Translations under genes and position numbers: made by a program
Part shown: piece by piece, positions 55,511 through 63,261 of the stretch
Layout of the letters: each line of letters starts with the position of its first letter
Position numbering within the stretch: the first letter of the stretch is position 1
NCBI RefSeq assembly: GCF_025961225.1
Contig: NZ_JAOQNG010000007.1
Coordinates: 942,501 to 1,006,500, forward strand
Direction: 5' to 3'
Length of the DNA: 64,000 nt
Source: Azospirillum canadense
GTDB lineage: Bacteria > Pseudomonadota > Alphaproteobacteria > Azospirillales > Azospirillaceae
The notes under the pieces: model-generated
What the model saw: the letters and a program-made list of their open reading frames with translations, nothing else
Told to the model about the DNA's origin: nothing
The model's database searches: none

Positions 55511-56620
55511 TCAGCGTCCCGTGTGGGTGCGGCGGTGCACGACGTGACGGTCGAGCGCCGCCCAATTCCAGTCGATGCCGAGGCCGGGGGCGTCGGACGG
55601 GATCGCCTTGCCGGCCTCGATGCGGATCGGCGAGGAGGTCACGAGGTCGAGCTGGGGGATGAACTCCAGCCAGCGGCTGTTCGGCACCGCGCAGCACAGG
55701 GGCAGGTGCAGTTCCATCAGGAAATGCGGGCAGACGGGCACGTTGAAGGCTTCCGCCATGTGAGCGACCTTCAGCCAGGGCGTGATGCCGCCGACCCGCC
55801 CGACATCGACCTGCACGATGGAGCAGGCGCCGCTTTGCAGGTAATCCTTGAACTGCGACAGGCTGTAGAGGGACTCGCCCACCGCAATGGGCACGCTGGT
55901 CGCGGCGGCGAGGCGGCGGTGCGCCTGGACGTCGTCGGCGTGAATGGGCTCCTCGAACCACGCCACGTCGAGATCCTGGTAATGGCGGACGCGGCGGATC
56001 GCCTCGTCCAGTGTAAAGCCCTGGTTGGCGTCGGTCATGATCTCCCACCCGGCGCCGACCGCCTCGCGCACCGCGGCGATGCGCCGGACGTCTTCCGCCA
56101 CGTGCGGGCGCCCGACCTTCAGCTTGGTGCCGCCGAAGCCGCGTTCCTTGGCCCGCAGGGCTTCCTCGACCAGCTCGCGCTCCTCGATGTGGAGCCAGCC
56201 GCCCTCGGTGTAGTAGAGGTCGATCCCCTCCTTGGCGCCGCCCGCCAAGCGATGCAGCGGCAGCAGCGCCCGGCGGCCGCGCAGGTCCCACAGCGCCGTG
56301 TCGATGGCGGCCAACGCGATCGAGGTCAGGGCGCCGACTGTCGTGGCGTGGACGCGGTAGAACAGGTCGCGCCAGATCCGCTCGATGTCGTCGGCCTCGC
56401 GGCCGATCAGCAACGGGACCAGATGGTCGTCGAGCAGCCTGACGACCGACGACCCGCCGGTCCCGATCGTGTAGCTGTAGCCGGTGCCGGTGACGCCGTC
56501 GGCGTCGGTGATCCGCACCATCGGCGTTTCCTGGCACTCGAAGCTTTGGATGGCGTCGGTGCGTTTGACTTTGGGTTTCAGGTCCGCCTGTAGGACCTCC
56601 ACGGAAACGATCTTTGCCAC
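55511..56620 (-). CDS. Mandelate racemase/enolase-superfamily sugar-acid dehydratase
   Basis: A 369-residue enzyme starting at GTG 56620 (AAGGGAC upstream). Catalytic elements are KLK (Lys166/Lys168), metal ligands Asp197 (MTDANQG), Glu223 (EEP) and Glu249 (VGES), Asp272, and His299 in CPHF. This set fits the mandelate-racemase subgroup, whose members dehydrate acid sugars. It heads the operon as the first step, giving a 2-keto-3-deoxy acid for the SDR. It is shorter than classic L-fuconate dehydratase (~440 residues), so the substrate may differ. Confidence 0.88.
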   Translation of the reverse strand: MAKIVSVEVLQADLKPKVKRTDAIQSFECQETPMVRITDADGVTGTGYSYTIGTGGSSVVRLLDDHLVPLLIGREADDIERIWRDLFYRVHATTVGALTSIALAAIDTALWDLRGRRALLPLHRLAGGAKEGIDLYYTEGGWLHIEERELVEEALRAKERGFGGTKLKVGRPHVAEDVRRIAAVREAVGAGWEIMTDANQGFTLDEAIRRVRHYQDLDVAWFEEPIHADDVQAHRRLAAATSVPIAVGESLYSLSQFKDYLQSGACSIVQVDVGRVGGITPWLKVAHMAEAFNVPVCPHFLMELHLPLCCAVPNSRWLEFIPQLDLVTSSPIRIEAGKAIPSDAPGLGIDWNWAALDRHVVHRRTHTGR

Positions 56621-56805
56621 CGGATGTGTCCCTTGTGGTTTTGTCGTGTGTCGTTTTGTCGTGATGTCTCTTTGTTGGGCCGCGAAGCAGGGCGCACAGT
56701 GCCCCGTTCCGACGGCCGGCCATGCCGTCGGGCGTGCGTTGCGGGTGCTTGAAGCGAAGCCGCTGGCGGCGCGGGCGATGCGCCGCCGTCAGGTGTGCCC
56801 AGGCG

Positions 56806-57495
56806 TCAGGTGACGGCCACCGGCGCCTCGGCGGTCGTCCAGCCGTCGTAACGCTGCCAGGACATCCGCAGATGACGCTCCAGGGCGGCGGCGGCGGCGT
56901 CCTCGTCACCCGACCGGATGGCGTCCAGAATCGCCCGGTGTTCCTCGATCACCGGCGCGATGTCTTGTGGAACCTTGCTGAAAAGCCGTGCGTGATGCAG
57001 GTGCGGGTGCAGGTTGCGGACGCTCTGGGCCAGTATCTCGTTGCCGCAGGCGTCCAGCATCGCGTCGTGAAAGCTTTCGTCCGCCTTGTTCGCCGACACG
57101 TAGTCCCGCGCCCGCGCGCCGAGCGTGCCCGATTCCAGCGCGTGCAGGCTGTCGGTCATCCGCTCGATCGCGGTGGCCGGCCGAAGCCGCGCGACCTGCC
57201 GGGCGGCCCACCCCTCGGCGAGGATGCGGAAGGTCAGAAGCTGCTCGAACCATTCGCGGGTCGGGACGGGCGTGACCGCGAAGCCGGCGAAGGTCGACGA
57301 CGTCACCAGCCCCATGGCCGACAGCCGCGTCAAAGCCTCGCGGATGGGCGACGAACTGATGTCCAGCTCACGCGAGATGGCGTCGATGTTCAGGCGCCCC
57401 CCAGGCTCGTACACGCCGTCCAGGATGCGCTCCTGGAGCAGGTGCATGACCTGGTCCGCAAGGGCGACACGGGAAATGACCGGCTTCTTCGACAT
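56806..57495 (-). CDS. GntR/FadR-subfamily (FCD) transcriptional regulator
   Basis: A 229-residue repressor. ATG 57495 (MSKKPVISRVALADQVMHLL) is preferred over the TTG four codons earlier. The winged HTH spans ~15-75 (RLNIDAISRELDISSSPIRE, ALTRLSAMGLV), followed by an all-helical FCD ligand domain with DESFHDAMLDACGNEIL and the metal-type His in HARLFSKVPQDIAPVIEEH. It precedes the sugar-acid operon on the same strand and is its likely regulator. A GntR-type palindrome lies in its own promoter, so it probably represses itself. Confidence 0.92.
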   Translation of the reverse strand: MSKKPVISRVALADQVMHLLQERILDGVYEPGGRLNIDAISRELDISSSPIREALTRLSAMGLVTSSTFAGFAVTPVPTREWFEQLLTFRILAEGWAARQVARLRPATAIERMTDSLHALESGTLGARARDYVSANKADESFHDAMLDACGNEILAQSVRNLHPHLHHARLFSKVPQDIAPVIEEHRAILDAIRSGDEDAAAAALERHLRMSWQRYDGWTTAEAPVAVT

Positions 57496-57532
57496 GAGGT
57501 TCCCCAACTCGTTCTGCGCAGCCTACCGATTG

Positions 57533-57573
57533 TTCGTGCACCTGTCAATCATGGATCATAAATCGTGCACGAT
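57533..57573. promoter_or_regulatory. Candidate GntR operator pair
   Basis: ATCGTGCACGAT (57562-57573) is a perfect palindrome matching the TNGTNNACNA style of FadR-type sites. A partial copy, TTCGTGCACCTG, lies at 57533-57544 with centres 29 bp apart. Both sit 38-78 bases before the regulator's start codon. Confidence 0.55.
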
Positions 57574-57623
57574 CGCTGATTCGACGCTGGCGACACGTCG
57601 GCCCGAGCCGTGCGTCGCATCTC

Positions 57624-57658
57624 AAGAAAAGACTGGGGGCGCCGGATCCGGCGCCCCC
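57624..57658 (-). terminator. Intrinsic terminator after the maleate isomerase gene
   Basis: A perfect 24-bp palindrome (half GGGGGCGCCGGA, 57635-57658) lies 7 bases past the stop. On the minus strand it is followed by AGTCTTTTCTT. This separates the aromatic operon from the GntR gene. Confidence 0.75.
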
Positions 57659-57665
57659 GGGGAGG

Positions 57666-58430
57666 TCAACCCATGGCTGGCACGCTTTCCGCCAGCAACG
57701 TTCCGCCACCCGGAACGACAGGGGCCAAGCCCAGGCGGGTGAGCATGCCGTGCACGGTGCAGACCGCCGTGGAGACGGTCGGGATGCCAAGCATCTCTTC
57801 AATGGGACGGATCGCCGGAAGGGACGGCATCTGCACGCAGGCCGACGCGACGACCACGTCCGCCCCCGCCGTCTTCAGCGAACGCACGTCCTCGACCAGC
57901 CGCATGGGATCGCGGCGGCCGACCTCCAGGTTGTCGGCGATTTCGAAGCAGCGCCAGTCGATCACCTCGATCCCTTCATGCTCGATGTAGGCGACCACCA
58001 ACTCGGTCAGCGGCCTCATGTAGGGGGCCATCAGGGAAATGCGCCGTGCGCCGAGCGCCTTCAGCCCCTCGACCAGCGCGCCGGCGGAGGTCATCACCGG
58101 CGCGGCGCAGTGGTTCGCGCGGGCGACCTCGGCCAGCTCGCGCTCCACGCTGCGGTGGTGGCCCACGCCCATCGCCATGATGGCGACGAGGCAGGCGGTG
58201 CTCATCACGTCGACCCGCGCGTCGGCGAGTTCGGCGGCGCAGCGCAGCCCCTCGCGATTCATCGCCTCCAGCTCCTCCTTCACCACGCGGTGCATGCGCA
58301 TCCGGCTGGAATGGAAGGTGAAGCGCTCCGGCAGCACCGCCTCGCGGGCGCGCAGCATGGCCGGGATCTCGGTTTCCATGGTGGTGTTGGAGCTGGGCAC
58401 GATCTGCCCGATGCGGAAGGTCCGGGTCAT
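57666..58430 (-). CDS. maiA: Maleate cis-trans isomerase (Asp/Glu racemase superfamily)
   Basis: A 254-residue enzyme converting maleate to fumarate. IGQIVPSSNTTMETEIPAML and PERFTFHSSRMRMHRVVKEE are family signatures, and the two catalytic cysteines are Cys80 (STACLVAIM) and Cys198 (ASACVQM). The gene begins 10 bases from the left end of IS element B. Before that insertion its ATG was 11 bases after the AAHS transporter stop, so it was the last gene of the aromatic operon. Maleate could arise from gentisate ring cleavage. Confidence 0.88.
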   Translation of the reverse strand: MTRTFRIGQIVPSSNTTMETEIPAMLRAREAVLPERFTFHSSRMRMHRVVKEELEAMNREGLRCAAELADARVDVMSTACLVAIMAMGVGHHRSVERELAEVARANHCAAPVMTSAGALVEGLKALGARRISLMAPYMRPLTELVVAYIEHEGIEVIDWRCFEIADNLEVGRRDPMRLVEDVRSLKTAGADVVVASACVQMPSLPAIRPIEEMLGIPTVSTAVCTVHGMLTRLGLAPVVPGGGTLLAESVPAMG

Positions 58431-58521
58431 GTCCTGTTTCCTCGGCTTTGCGCATCGTGGGACATCCGTCCGTTCTGGGACGGTGGTCATCCGGCCAAGC
58501 GGAGTGCGGGATTGACGTGGC

Positions 58522-59877
58522 TCATGGAGCGTAGCAGACGGATTCGATGAGGCGGCGCAGGAGCGGAGGGGCGGTTTTCGTCATCTCGGTGGTTTCGGAC
58601 GAGATGGCGAAAACCTGTTCGAACCACAGGTGCCGGCGCAGGCGGGCCAACGCATCAGCGAAGGTCGGCGCCGGCTTGGGGTACCACAGGGCGCGCCGCG
58701 GCGACAGCGCCAGCCGGTCGGCATGTTGGTGCACGTACAACGTGATCAGCGAATACAGCCCGAACAGCAGCGGCGTCGTGCGGAACACCGCCGGATCGGT
58801 CCACTGGCGCTGCGTCGCGATCCCGATGTGGGCGCGACTTTCTTCGTAAGTGGTTTCCATGGACCAGCGACGATTGAACCATTCCAGCACCGTGCGCGGC
58901 GGCACCGTCGGATCGGTACACAGGAAGGCTTCGGGCTCGCGCCGGCCGTCGGGATAGCGGACCAGCACCCACAGGATCGGCACGACCGGCTTACCCGCAT
59001 GATACCACAGCGCCGTGCCGCTGGCGTACTCGATCCAGCCACCGGTGCGCCACTGGGTGCGGCTGGCCTGGACAGCGCGCCGCCAGACCGTCTCCGGGTC
59101 GCTCAGCCGAGCGCGCAAGCTCGGCTGCCGGGCTCCCTTGACCGCCGGGCGGCCATAGTGTTGCTCGGCCGGCGGGGGATCGAACAGGGCGGCATCCAAG
59201 CGCAAGCGCGTGACGACAATGATGGATGGGCTCAGCGCGTCGAGCAAATCCAGCGCGGCGAACCCGCCGTCCATAACGGCGACCACCAGCCGCTCCGGCA
59301 GCCAGCGGTGCAGGCGCCGCAGGACGGCGCGTGCCCAGTCGTTGACCGACCGGTAATGTCGTCCGTGCTCCTGGCACCAGGAGCGGCTGGGCGTCAGCGC
59401 GGTGAGCACCGGCAGGCCCCAGATGCGGCCGGCGAACGGCACCTCGACCAGCAGCATGGCGGTCAGCCAGCGCAGGCCGTGGCTGGTGACCCGTCTCTTC
59501 TTGGACGACCGCACCGCGTCATAATACTGGCTGGCCGGGCGGATGCACGGGCCGCGCCGGCGCTCCAGAGTGTGATCGACGCCGATGACGACTGGTCCGT
59601 CCGGAACGAAGGCGCCGACCAGGGCGTGCAGCAGCGTGCGGGCCAGCACCAACCCCGACCAGGCGTTGCGGTTGAGCACGCGGTGAAACGTCGCGAACCC
59701 CGGCTCATCGGCCAGACCGAGGGCGCGCAGCGCATTGGCGACCGTGCGCGGGCCGACCGCCAGCACGGCGCCGACGGCGAGTGCCGCCACCGTGGCGCGG
59801 GTGCGTCCGGAGAAGGCCTCCAGGTACGGCCAGAGCCACGCGACGAAGCTTTTGGGGAGGACAATGGGGCGTACCAT
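58522..59877 (-). CDS. IS701-like DDE transposase
   Basis: A 451-residue transposase starting MVRPIVLPKSFVAWLWPYLE at ATG 59877. DDE candidates are the Asp of VVIGVDHTLERRRGP, the Asp of LVVAVMDGGFAALDLL and the Glu of RRWSMETTYEESRAHIG. It shares AVKGARQPSLRARLSDP and ATQRQWTDPAVFRTTPLL with the element A enzyme but is longer and well diverged. The frame is intact. Confidence 0.9.
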   Translation of the reverse strand: MVRPIVLPKSFVAWLWPYLEAFSGRTRATVAALAVGAVLAVGPRTVANALRALGLADEPGFATFHRVLNRNAWSGLVLARTLLHALVGAFVPDGPVVIGVDHTLERRRGPCIRPASQYYDAVRSSKKRRVTSHGLRWLTAMLLVEVPFAGRIWGLPVLTALTPSRSWCQEHGRHYRSVNDWARAVLRRLHRWLPERLVVAVMDGGFAALDLLDALSPSIIVVTRLRLDAALFDPPPAEQHYGRPAVKGARQPSLRARLSDPETVWRRAVQASRTQWRTGGWIEYASGTALWYHAGKPVVPILWVLVRYPDGRREPEAFLCTDPTVPPRTVLEWFNRRWSMETTYEESRAHIGIATQRQWTDPAVFRTTPLLFGLYSLITLYVHQHADRLALSPRRALWYPKPAPTFADALARLRRHLWFEQVFAISSETTEMTKTAPPLLRRLIESVCYAP

Positions 59878-59939
59878 GGTACACCTCTGGCGGCGCCGGA
59901 TGTATGACCACCCAACAGACTTGCGCACGCGTGATCGCG

Positions 59940-60218
59940 ATGCCCACGACCGACCCCGTCCTGGAGCGGATTGCCACCTATCCCTGGCCGCGCGGCGGCC
60001 TCACCGTCCGCCGGATCAACCGCGGCTACTCACTGTTCAGCGCCCGCACCGGCGCGCCAGTTGCCCGCTTGCGGCCACTGGGCGAGACCAACCGCGTCGA
60101 AGTTCTGTGGTGGCGGCGCGAGGCCTGGGGACCGGCTGGACCCTTCGGGGCGGTGTTCGACCTTGAGGACGCTCTCGCCTTCATCGCCGATGAACCGGCC
60201 TTCTGGATCCGGGCATGA
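59940..60218 (+). CDS. IS-encoded accessory protein, uncharacterised
   Basis: A 92-residue protein starting MPTTDPVLERIATYPWPRGG at ATG 59940; ATG 59904 is an alternative that would leave 26 bases to the divergent transposase start. It is homologous over its length to the protein at 20269-20610, sharing NRGYxLxSxRTG, PxARLRPxG, VLWWRRxAW and the FWIRA end. No known domain is recognised. Conservation of position, orientation and sequence in two diverged elements argues that it matters to the element. Confidence 0.8.
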   Translation: MPTTDPVLERIATYPWPRGGLTVRRINRGYSLFSARTGAPVARLRPLGETNRVEVLWWRREAWGPAGPFGAVFDLEDALAFIADEPAFWIRA

Positions 60219-60260
60219 GGGAAGGAATGCCGTCCCAGATCGCGCAAAGCCGAGGTTTCC

Positions 60261-61631
60261 TCACGTGCGGGACCGAGCGGGTTGCGGGGGCAGGGCATCG
60301 GCGGCACTGCCGGCTGTGCGCGGCAACCGGCCCAGCGCCCAGAGCAGAAGGTTGCCGGCCAGCGCGATCAGGCAGGGCACGGCCGCCACCACCAGCAGGT
60401 CGGCGGTGGTCCAGTTCAGCCGCATCAGCTCCCCGCCGACGACCGGCCCGAAGATGGAGCCCAGCCGGCCGATGCCCAGCGCCCAGCCCGCCCCGGTCGA
60501 GCGCACCGGCGTCGGGTAGAAGGCGGCGGCGAGCGCGTTCAGCGCGGACTGGCCGCCGAGCACGCAGAAGCCGGCCACCGCGATCACCGTGCCCGCCGTC
60601 ATCAGCGAGCCCGCCACCTGCCCGATCAGCGCCACGCCGAGCGCCCCGACCAGGAGGTTGATGGACAAGGTCGGGCCGAAGCCGTGCCGGTCGACCAGCC
60701 AGCCGAGCAGCAGGTTGCCGACCAGCCCGCCGACCCAGAAAACCGTTCCGACCATCACGGCGGACGAGGTGGCGTGGCCGGCCTCCGTCATGATCACCGG
60801 CAGCCAGTTGGCGAGGAAGTAGGCGGCGAGCAGGTTCATGAAGTTCAGCAGCCACAGCAGCGGCGTGCCAACGGCCATGGCACCGCGGAACAGCTCCAGG
60901 ATCGGGACGCCGCGCGCCGGACGGTCGGCCACGGTCAGCACGGTGTCGGGGCCGATCGACAGGCCCGGCTCGATCCGGGTCAGCCAATGCCGCACCCGGT
61001 CCAGGCGCCGTCCCTTCACCGTCAGGTACTGCAGGGATTCCGGCAGCAGGGCCAGCATGGCAATCCCGAGCAGCAGAGGGGCCGCCGCGCCGACGAGGAA
61101 CACCGAATGCCAGCCATAGGCCGGGATCAGCAGCCCGGCGATGGCCCCACCCACCGCGCCGCCGAGGATGAAGCCGGAGGATGCCACCATCATTAGCGTG
61201 ATGCGCACCCGCGCCGGGCTGAACTCGCCGGCCAGCGCCACCGCGTTGGGGACGATGGCGCCCATGCACAGGCCGGTCAGGAAGCGCCACCAGCGCAGCT
61301 CCTCCACGTTGGTGGCGTGGGCGGTCGCAAAGCTGGCCAGCGCCAGGCACAGCATGGCGGCGACCAGCACCGGCCGGCGCCCGAACCGGTCGGCGACCAT
61401 GCCCATGACCAGGGCGCCCAGCGTCATGCCCAGCAGCGCCGCGCCGAACACGGCGCCCAGCGCCGCCTTCGCGATGCCCCAGTCCTTGATGATCGCCGGC
61501 GCCACGTAGCCCATGGCCTGGACGTCGAAACCATCCACGATCATGCACAGCGTGCACAGCGCGATGACGCGCAGCTGCAGGCCGCCCAGCCGGCTGCGCC
61601 CGACGACATCGGAAACGTTGACCGCGCTCAT
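60261..61631 (-). CDS. AAHS-family MFS transporter for aromatic acids
   Basis: A 456-residue permease of the aromatic acid:H+ symporter family (BenK/PcaK/GenK type). ATG 61631 overlaps the monooxygenase stop (ATGA). Signatures are LCMIVDGFDVQAMGYVAPAI, GALVMGMVADRFGRRPVLVA and LPESLQYLTVKGRR before the central loop. The operon context suggests salicylate, gentisate or a similar acid as substrate. Its stop codon is 5 bases from IS element B. Confidence 0.92.
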   Translation of the reverse strand: MSAVNVSDVVGRSRLGGLQLRVIALCTLCMIVDGFDVQAMGYVAPAIIKDWGIAKAALGAVFGAALLGMTLGALVMGMVADRFGRRPVLVAAMLCLALASFATAHATNVEELRWWRFLTGLCMGAIVPNAVALAGEFSPARVRITLMMVASSGFILGGAVGGAIAGLLIPAYGWHSVFLVGAAAPLLLGIAMLALLPESLQYLTVKGRRLDRVRHWLTRIEPGLSIGPDTVLTVADRPARGVPILELFRGAMAVGTPLLWLLNFMNLLAAYFLANWLPVIMTEAGHATSSAVMVGTVFWVGGLVGNLLLGWLVDRHGFGPTLSINLLVGALGVALIGQVAGSLMTAGTVIAVAGFCVLGGQSALNALAAAFYPTPVRSTGAGWALGIGRLGSIFGPVVGGELMRLNWTTADLLVVAAVPCLIALAGNLLLWALGRLPRTAGSAADALPPQPARSRT

Positions 61632-62782
61632 GCCGTCCTCCCCAGAGGTTCGTTGTGGGTCTGCGCCTCGAAGGCGGCGGTGAAATGCGGGTCGCGTTGG
61701 CGCAGATCCTCGTGGCTGACCTGCCCGGTGCGCCGCATGTAGTCGTAGGCAAAGCCGACCGGGTCGAGGTGGAGCTTGCCGGCCACCGTCTCGTACCAGT
61801 CCAGGCTGCGCGCGGCGGCGCCCTGGAAGCTGGAGGAGGAGCGGCGGCGCTGCGCCTCGAAGGCGGCGAAGGCGGCGGGCAGGTCGCCGGGGTGGTCGGC
61901 GATCCCGCGATGCAGGGCGATGGCATCCTGCATCGCCATGCGGGTGCCGGAGCCCAGCGAGAAGTGCACGGTGCGCAGCGCGTCGCCCAGCAGCACGACG
62001 TTGCCGTGGTGCCAGCGCTCGTTGCGCACGATGTTCGCCTCGAACCAGTGCGACCGGTTGGTCAGCAGCGGATTGCTGCCGAGGTCGGCGCGAAAGATGT
62101 CGGCGCAGGCGCGGCTGCTCTCCTCCTCGTCCATGCGGTCGAAGCCGGCGCGCCGCCACGTCTCTGGATCGACCTCGACCAGGAAGGTGCTGAACTCCGG
62201 GCTGTACTGGTAGCTGTGGGCGATGAAGACGCCGGCCTCCGTCTCGCGGAAAATCAGCGAGACGGGGTGGAAGCGCTGGCGCGTGCCGTACCAGGCGAAC
62301 TTGTTGCGCCGCCGTTCGAAGCTGGGGCGGAACTGCTCCGCATAATGCCGGCGCACCGCGCTGTTGGCGCCGTCCGCCCCGATCAGCAGGTCGGCGTCGC
62401 GCGCCAGGGCGTCGATGTCGTCGATGCGCTCCCCGTGGCGGATCTCCACGCCCACCCGCCGGCAGGCGCGCTCCAGCGTCTCCAGCATGGCGAGCCGGGC
62501 GGTGCGGGAGAAGTGGTTGCCATGGATCTGCACGCGGGTGTCGCGGTGCACGATCTCCATGTAGTCGCAGCACTCGTGCCCGGCGGTGAACTCGGCGAAG
62601 AAGTCGGGGTCCGCCTCCTTCAGGAAGGACAGGCCGACGTCGGAGAAGACCACCCCCCAGCCGTAGGTGGCGCCGCGCGGGTTCTGCTCGAAGATGCGGA
62701 TGTCGTGCGACGGGTCGTGCTTCTTGGCGAGCAAGGAGAAATAGAGGCCGGCCGGGCCGCCCCCGATGACGGTGATCTTCAT
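61628..62782 (-). CDS. FAD-dependent monooxygenase, salicylyl-CoA 5-hydroxylase-like
   Basis: A 384-residue flavoprotein: MKITVIGGGPAGLYFSLLAK is the FAD dinucleotide fold, YGWGVVFSDVGLSFLKEADP and HGNHFSRTARLAMLETLERA are typical of the aryl-CoA hydroxylase group, DLLIGADGANSAVRRHY is the DG motif and VVLLGDALRTVHFSLGSG the GD motif. The operon order ligase, thioesterase, monooxygenase suggests it hydroxylates an aryl-CoA such as salicylyl-CoA to gentisyl-CoA. The start overlaps the thioesterase stop by 4 bases. Confidence 0.85.
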   Translation of the reverse strand: MKITVIGGGPAGLYFSLLAKKHDPSHDIRIFEQNPRGATYGWGVVFSDVGLSFLKEADPDFFAEFTAGHECCDYMEIVHRDTRVQIHGNHFSRTARLAMLETLERACRRVGVEIRHGERIDDIDALARDADLLIGADGANSAVRRHYAEQFRPSFERRRNKFAWYGTRQRFHPVSLIFRETEAGVFIAHSYQYSPEFSTFLVEVDPETWRRAGFDRMDEEESSRACADIFRADLGSNPLLTNRSHWFEANIVRNERWHHGNVVLLGDALRTVHFSLGSGTRMAMQDAIALHRGIADHPGDLPAAFAAFEAQRRRSSSSFQGAAARSLDWYETVAGKLHLDPVGFAYDYMRRTGQVSHEDLRQRDPHFTAAFEAQTHNEPLGRTA

Positions 62783-63261
62783 TCCGGGTCTCCTTCCGCC
62801 GCGCAGGCGGCGCGGTAGCGCTCCAGCGCCTGCCGGAACGCGGGGGGGATGTCGATGGAGCGGCGCTCGCCGCGGGCGACGCAGACCGGGGTCAGGTGCG
62901 CCAGGAAGGCGATGTCGCCGGTCAGCGTGCGGGCGCAGATTTGCAGCACGTAGGTCCGGCTGCGGATGTCGGCGACCGTGACGGTCATCTCGAACTCCTC
63001 GTCCGGCCGCAGGGAGCGGCGGAAGTCGAAGTCGAGCGCCCGGGTCGGCGTGCCGAACCCCTGCTCGTCCTTGGCACGCTGCGGGGTGGTGCCGAACAGG
63101 CTGCCGTAGAACAGCTCGGCCGCCGCGATCACGTATTCGGCGAAGGCGACCGTGTAGACGACGCCGGCCGGGTCGCACTCCCCCCACTTCACGCGGCGGC
63201 GGATCACCAGTGGGGCGGTGCGGACGACGTATTCCGTCGCCACAAAGTCGGACGGGGTCAT
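62779..63261 (-). CDS. 4-hydroxybenzoyl-CoA thioesterase-family (hotdog) enzyme
   Basis: A 160-residue hotdog thioesterase. RRRVKWGECDPAGVVYTVAF carries the catalytic Asp30 of the 4HBT family, and FDFRRSLRPDEEFEMTVTV and LAHLTPVCVARGERR follow. It overlaps both neighbours by 4 bases (ATGA). It probably releases the free hydroxylated acid (for example gentisate) from CoA after the monooxygenase step. Confidence 0.88.
   Translation of the reverse strand: MTPSDFVATEYVVRTAPLVIRRRVKWGECDPAGVVYTVAFAEYVIAAAELFYGSLFGTTPQRAKDEQGFGTPTRALDFDFRRSLRPDEEFEMTVTVADIRSRTYVLQICARTLTGDIAFLAHLTPVCVARGERRSIDIPPAFRQALERYRAACAAEGDPE

Larger units (their letters stand above)
58440..60255 (-). mobile_element. IS701-like element B with accessory gene (1,816 bp)
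   Basis: The left end CCTCGGCTTTGCGCATCGTG and the complement of the right end CCTCGGCTTTGCGCGATCTG form an inverted repeat that continues through GGGAC. TTT flanks both sides (58437-58439 and 60256-60258); because the host also reads CCTC after the right TTT, the duplication could be up to 7 bp. Inside are a minus-strand transposase and a divergent plus-strand small gene, the same plan as element A. Confidence 0.8.
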
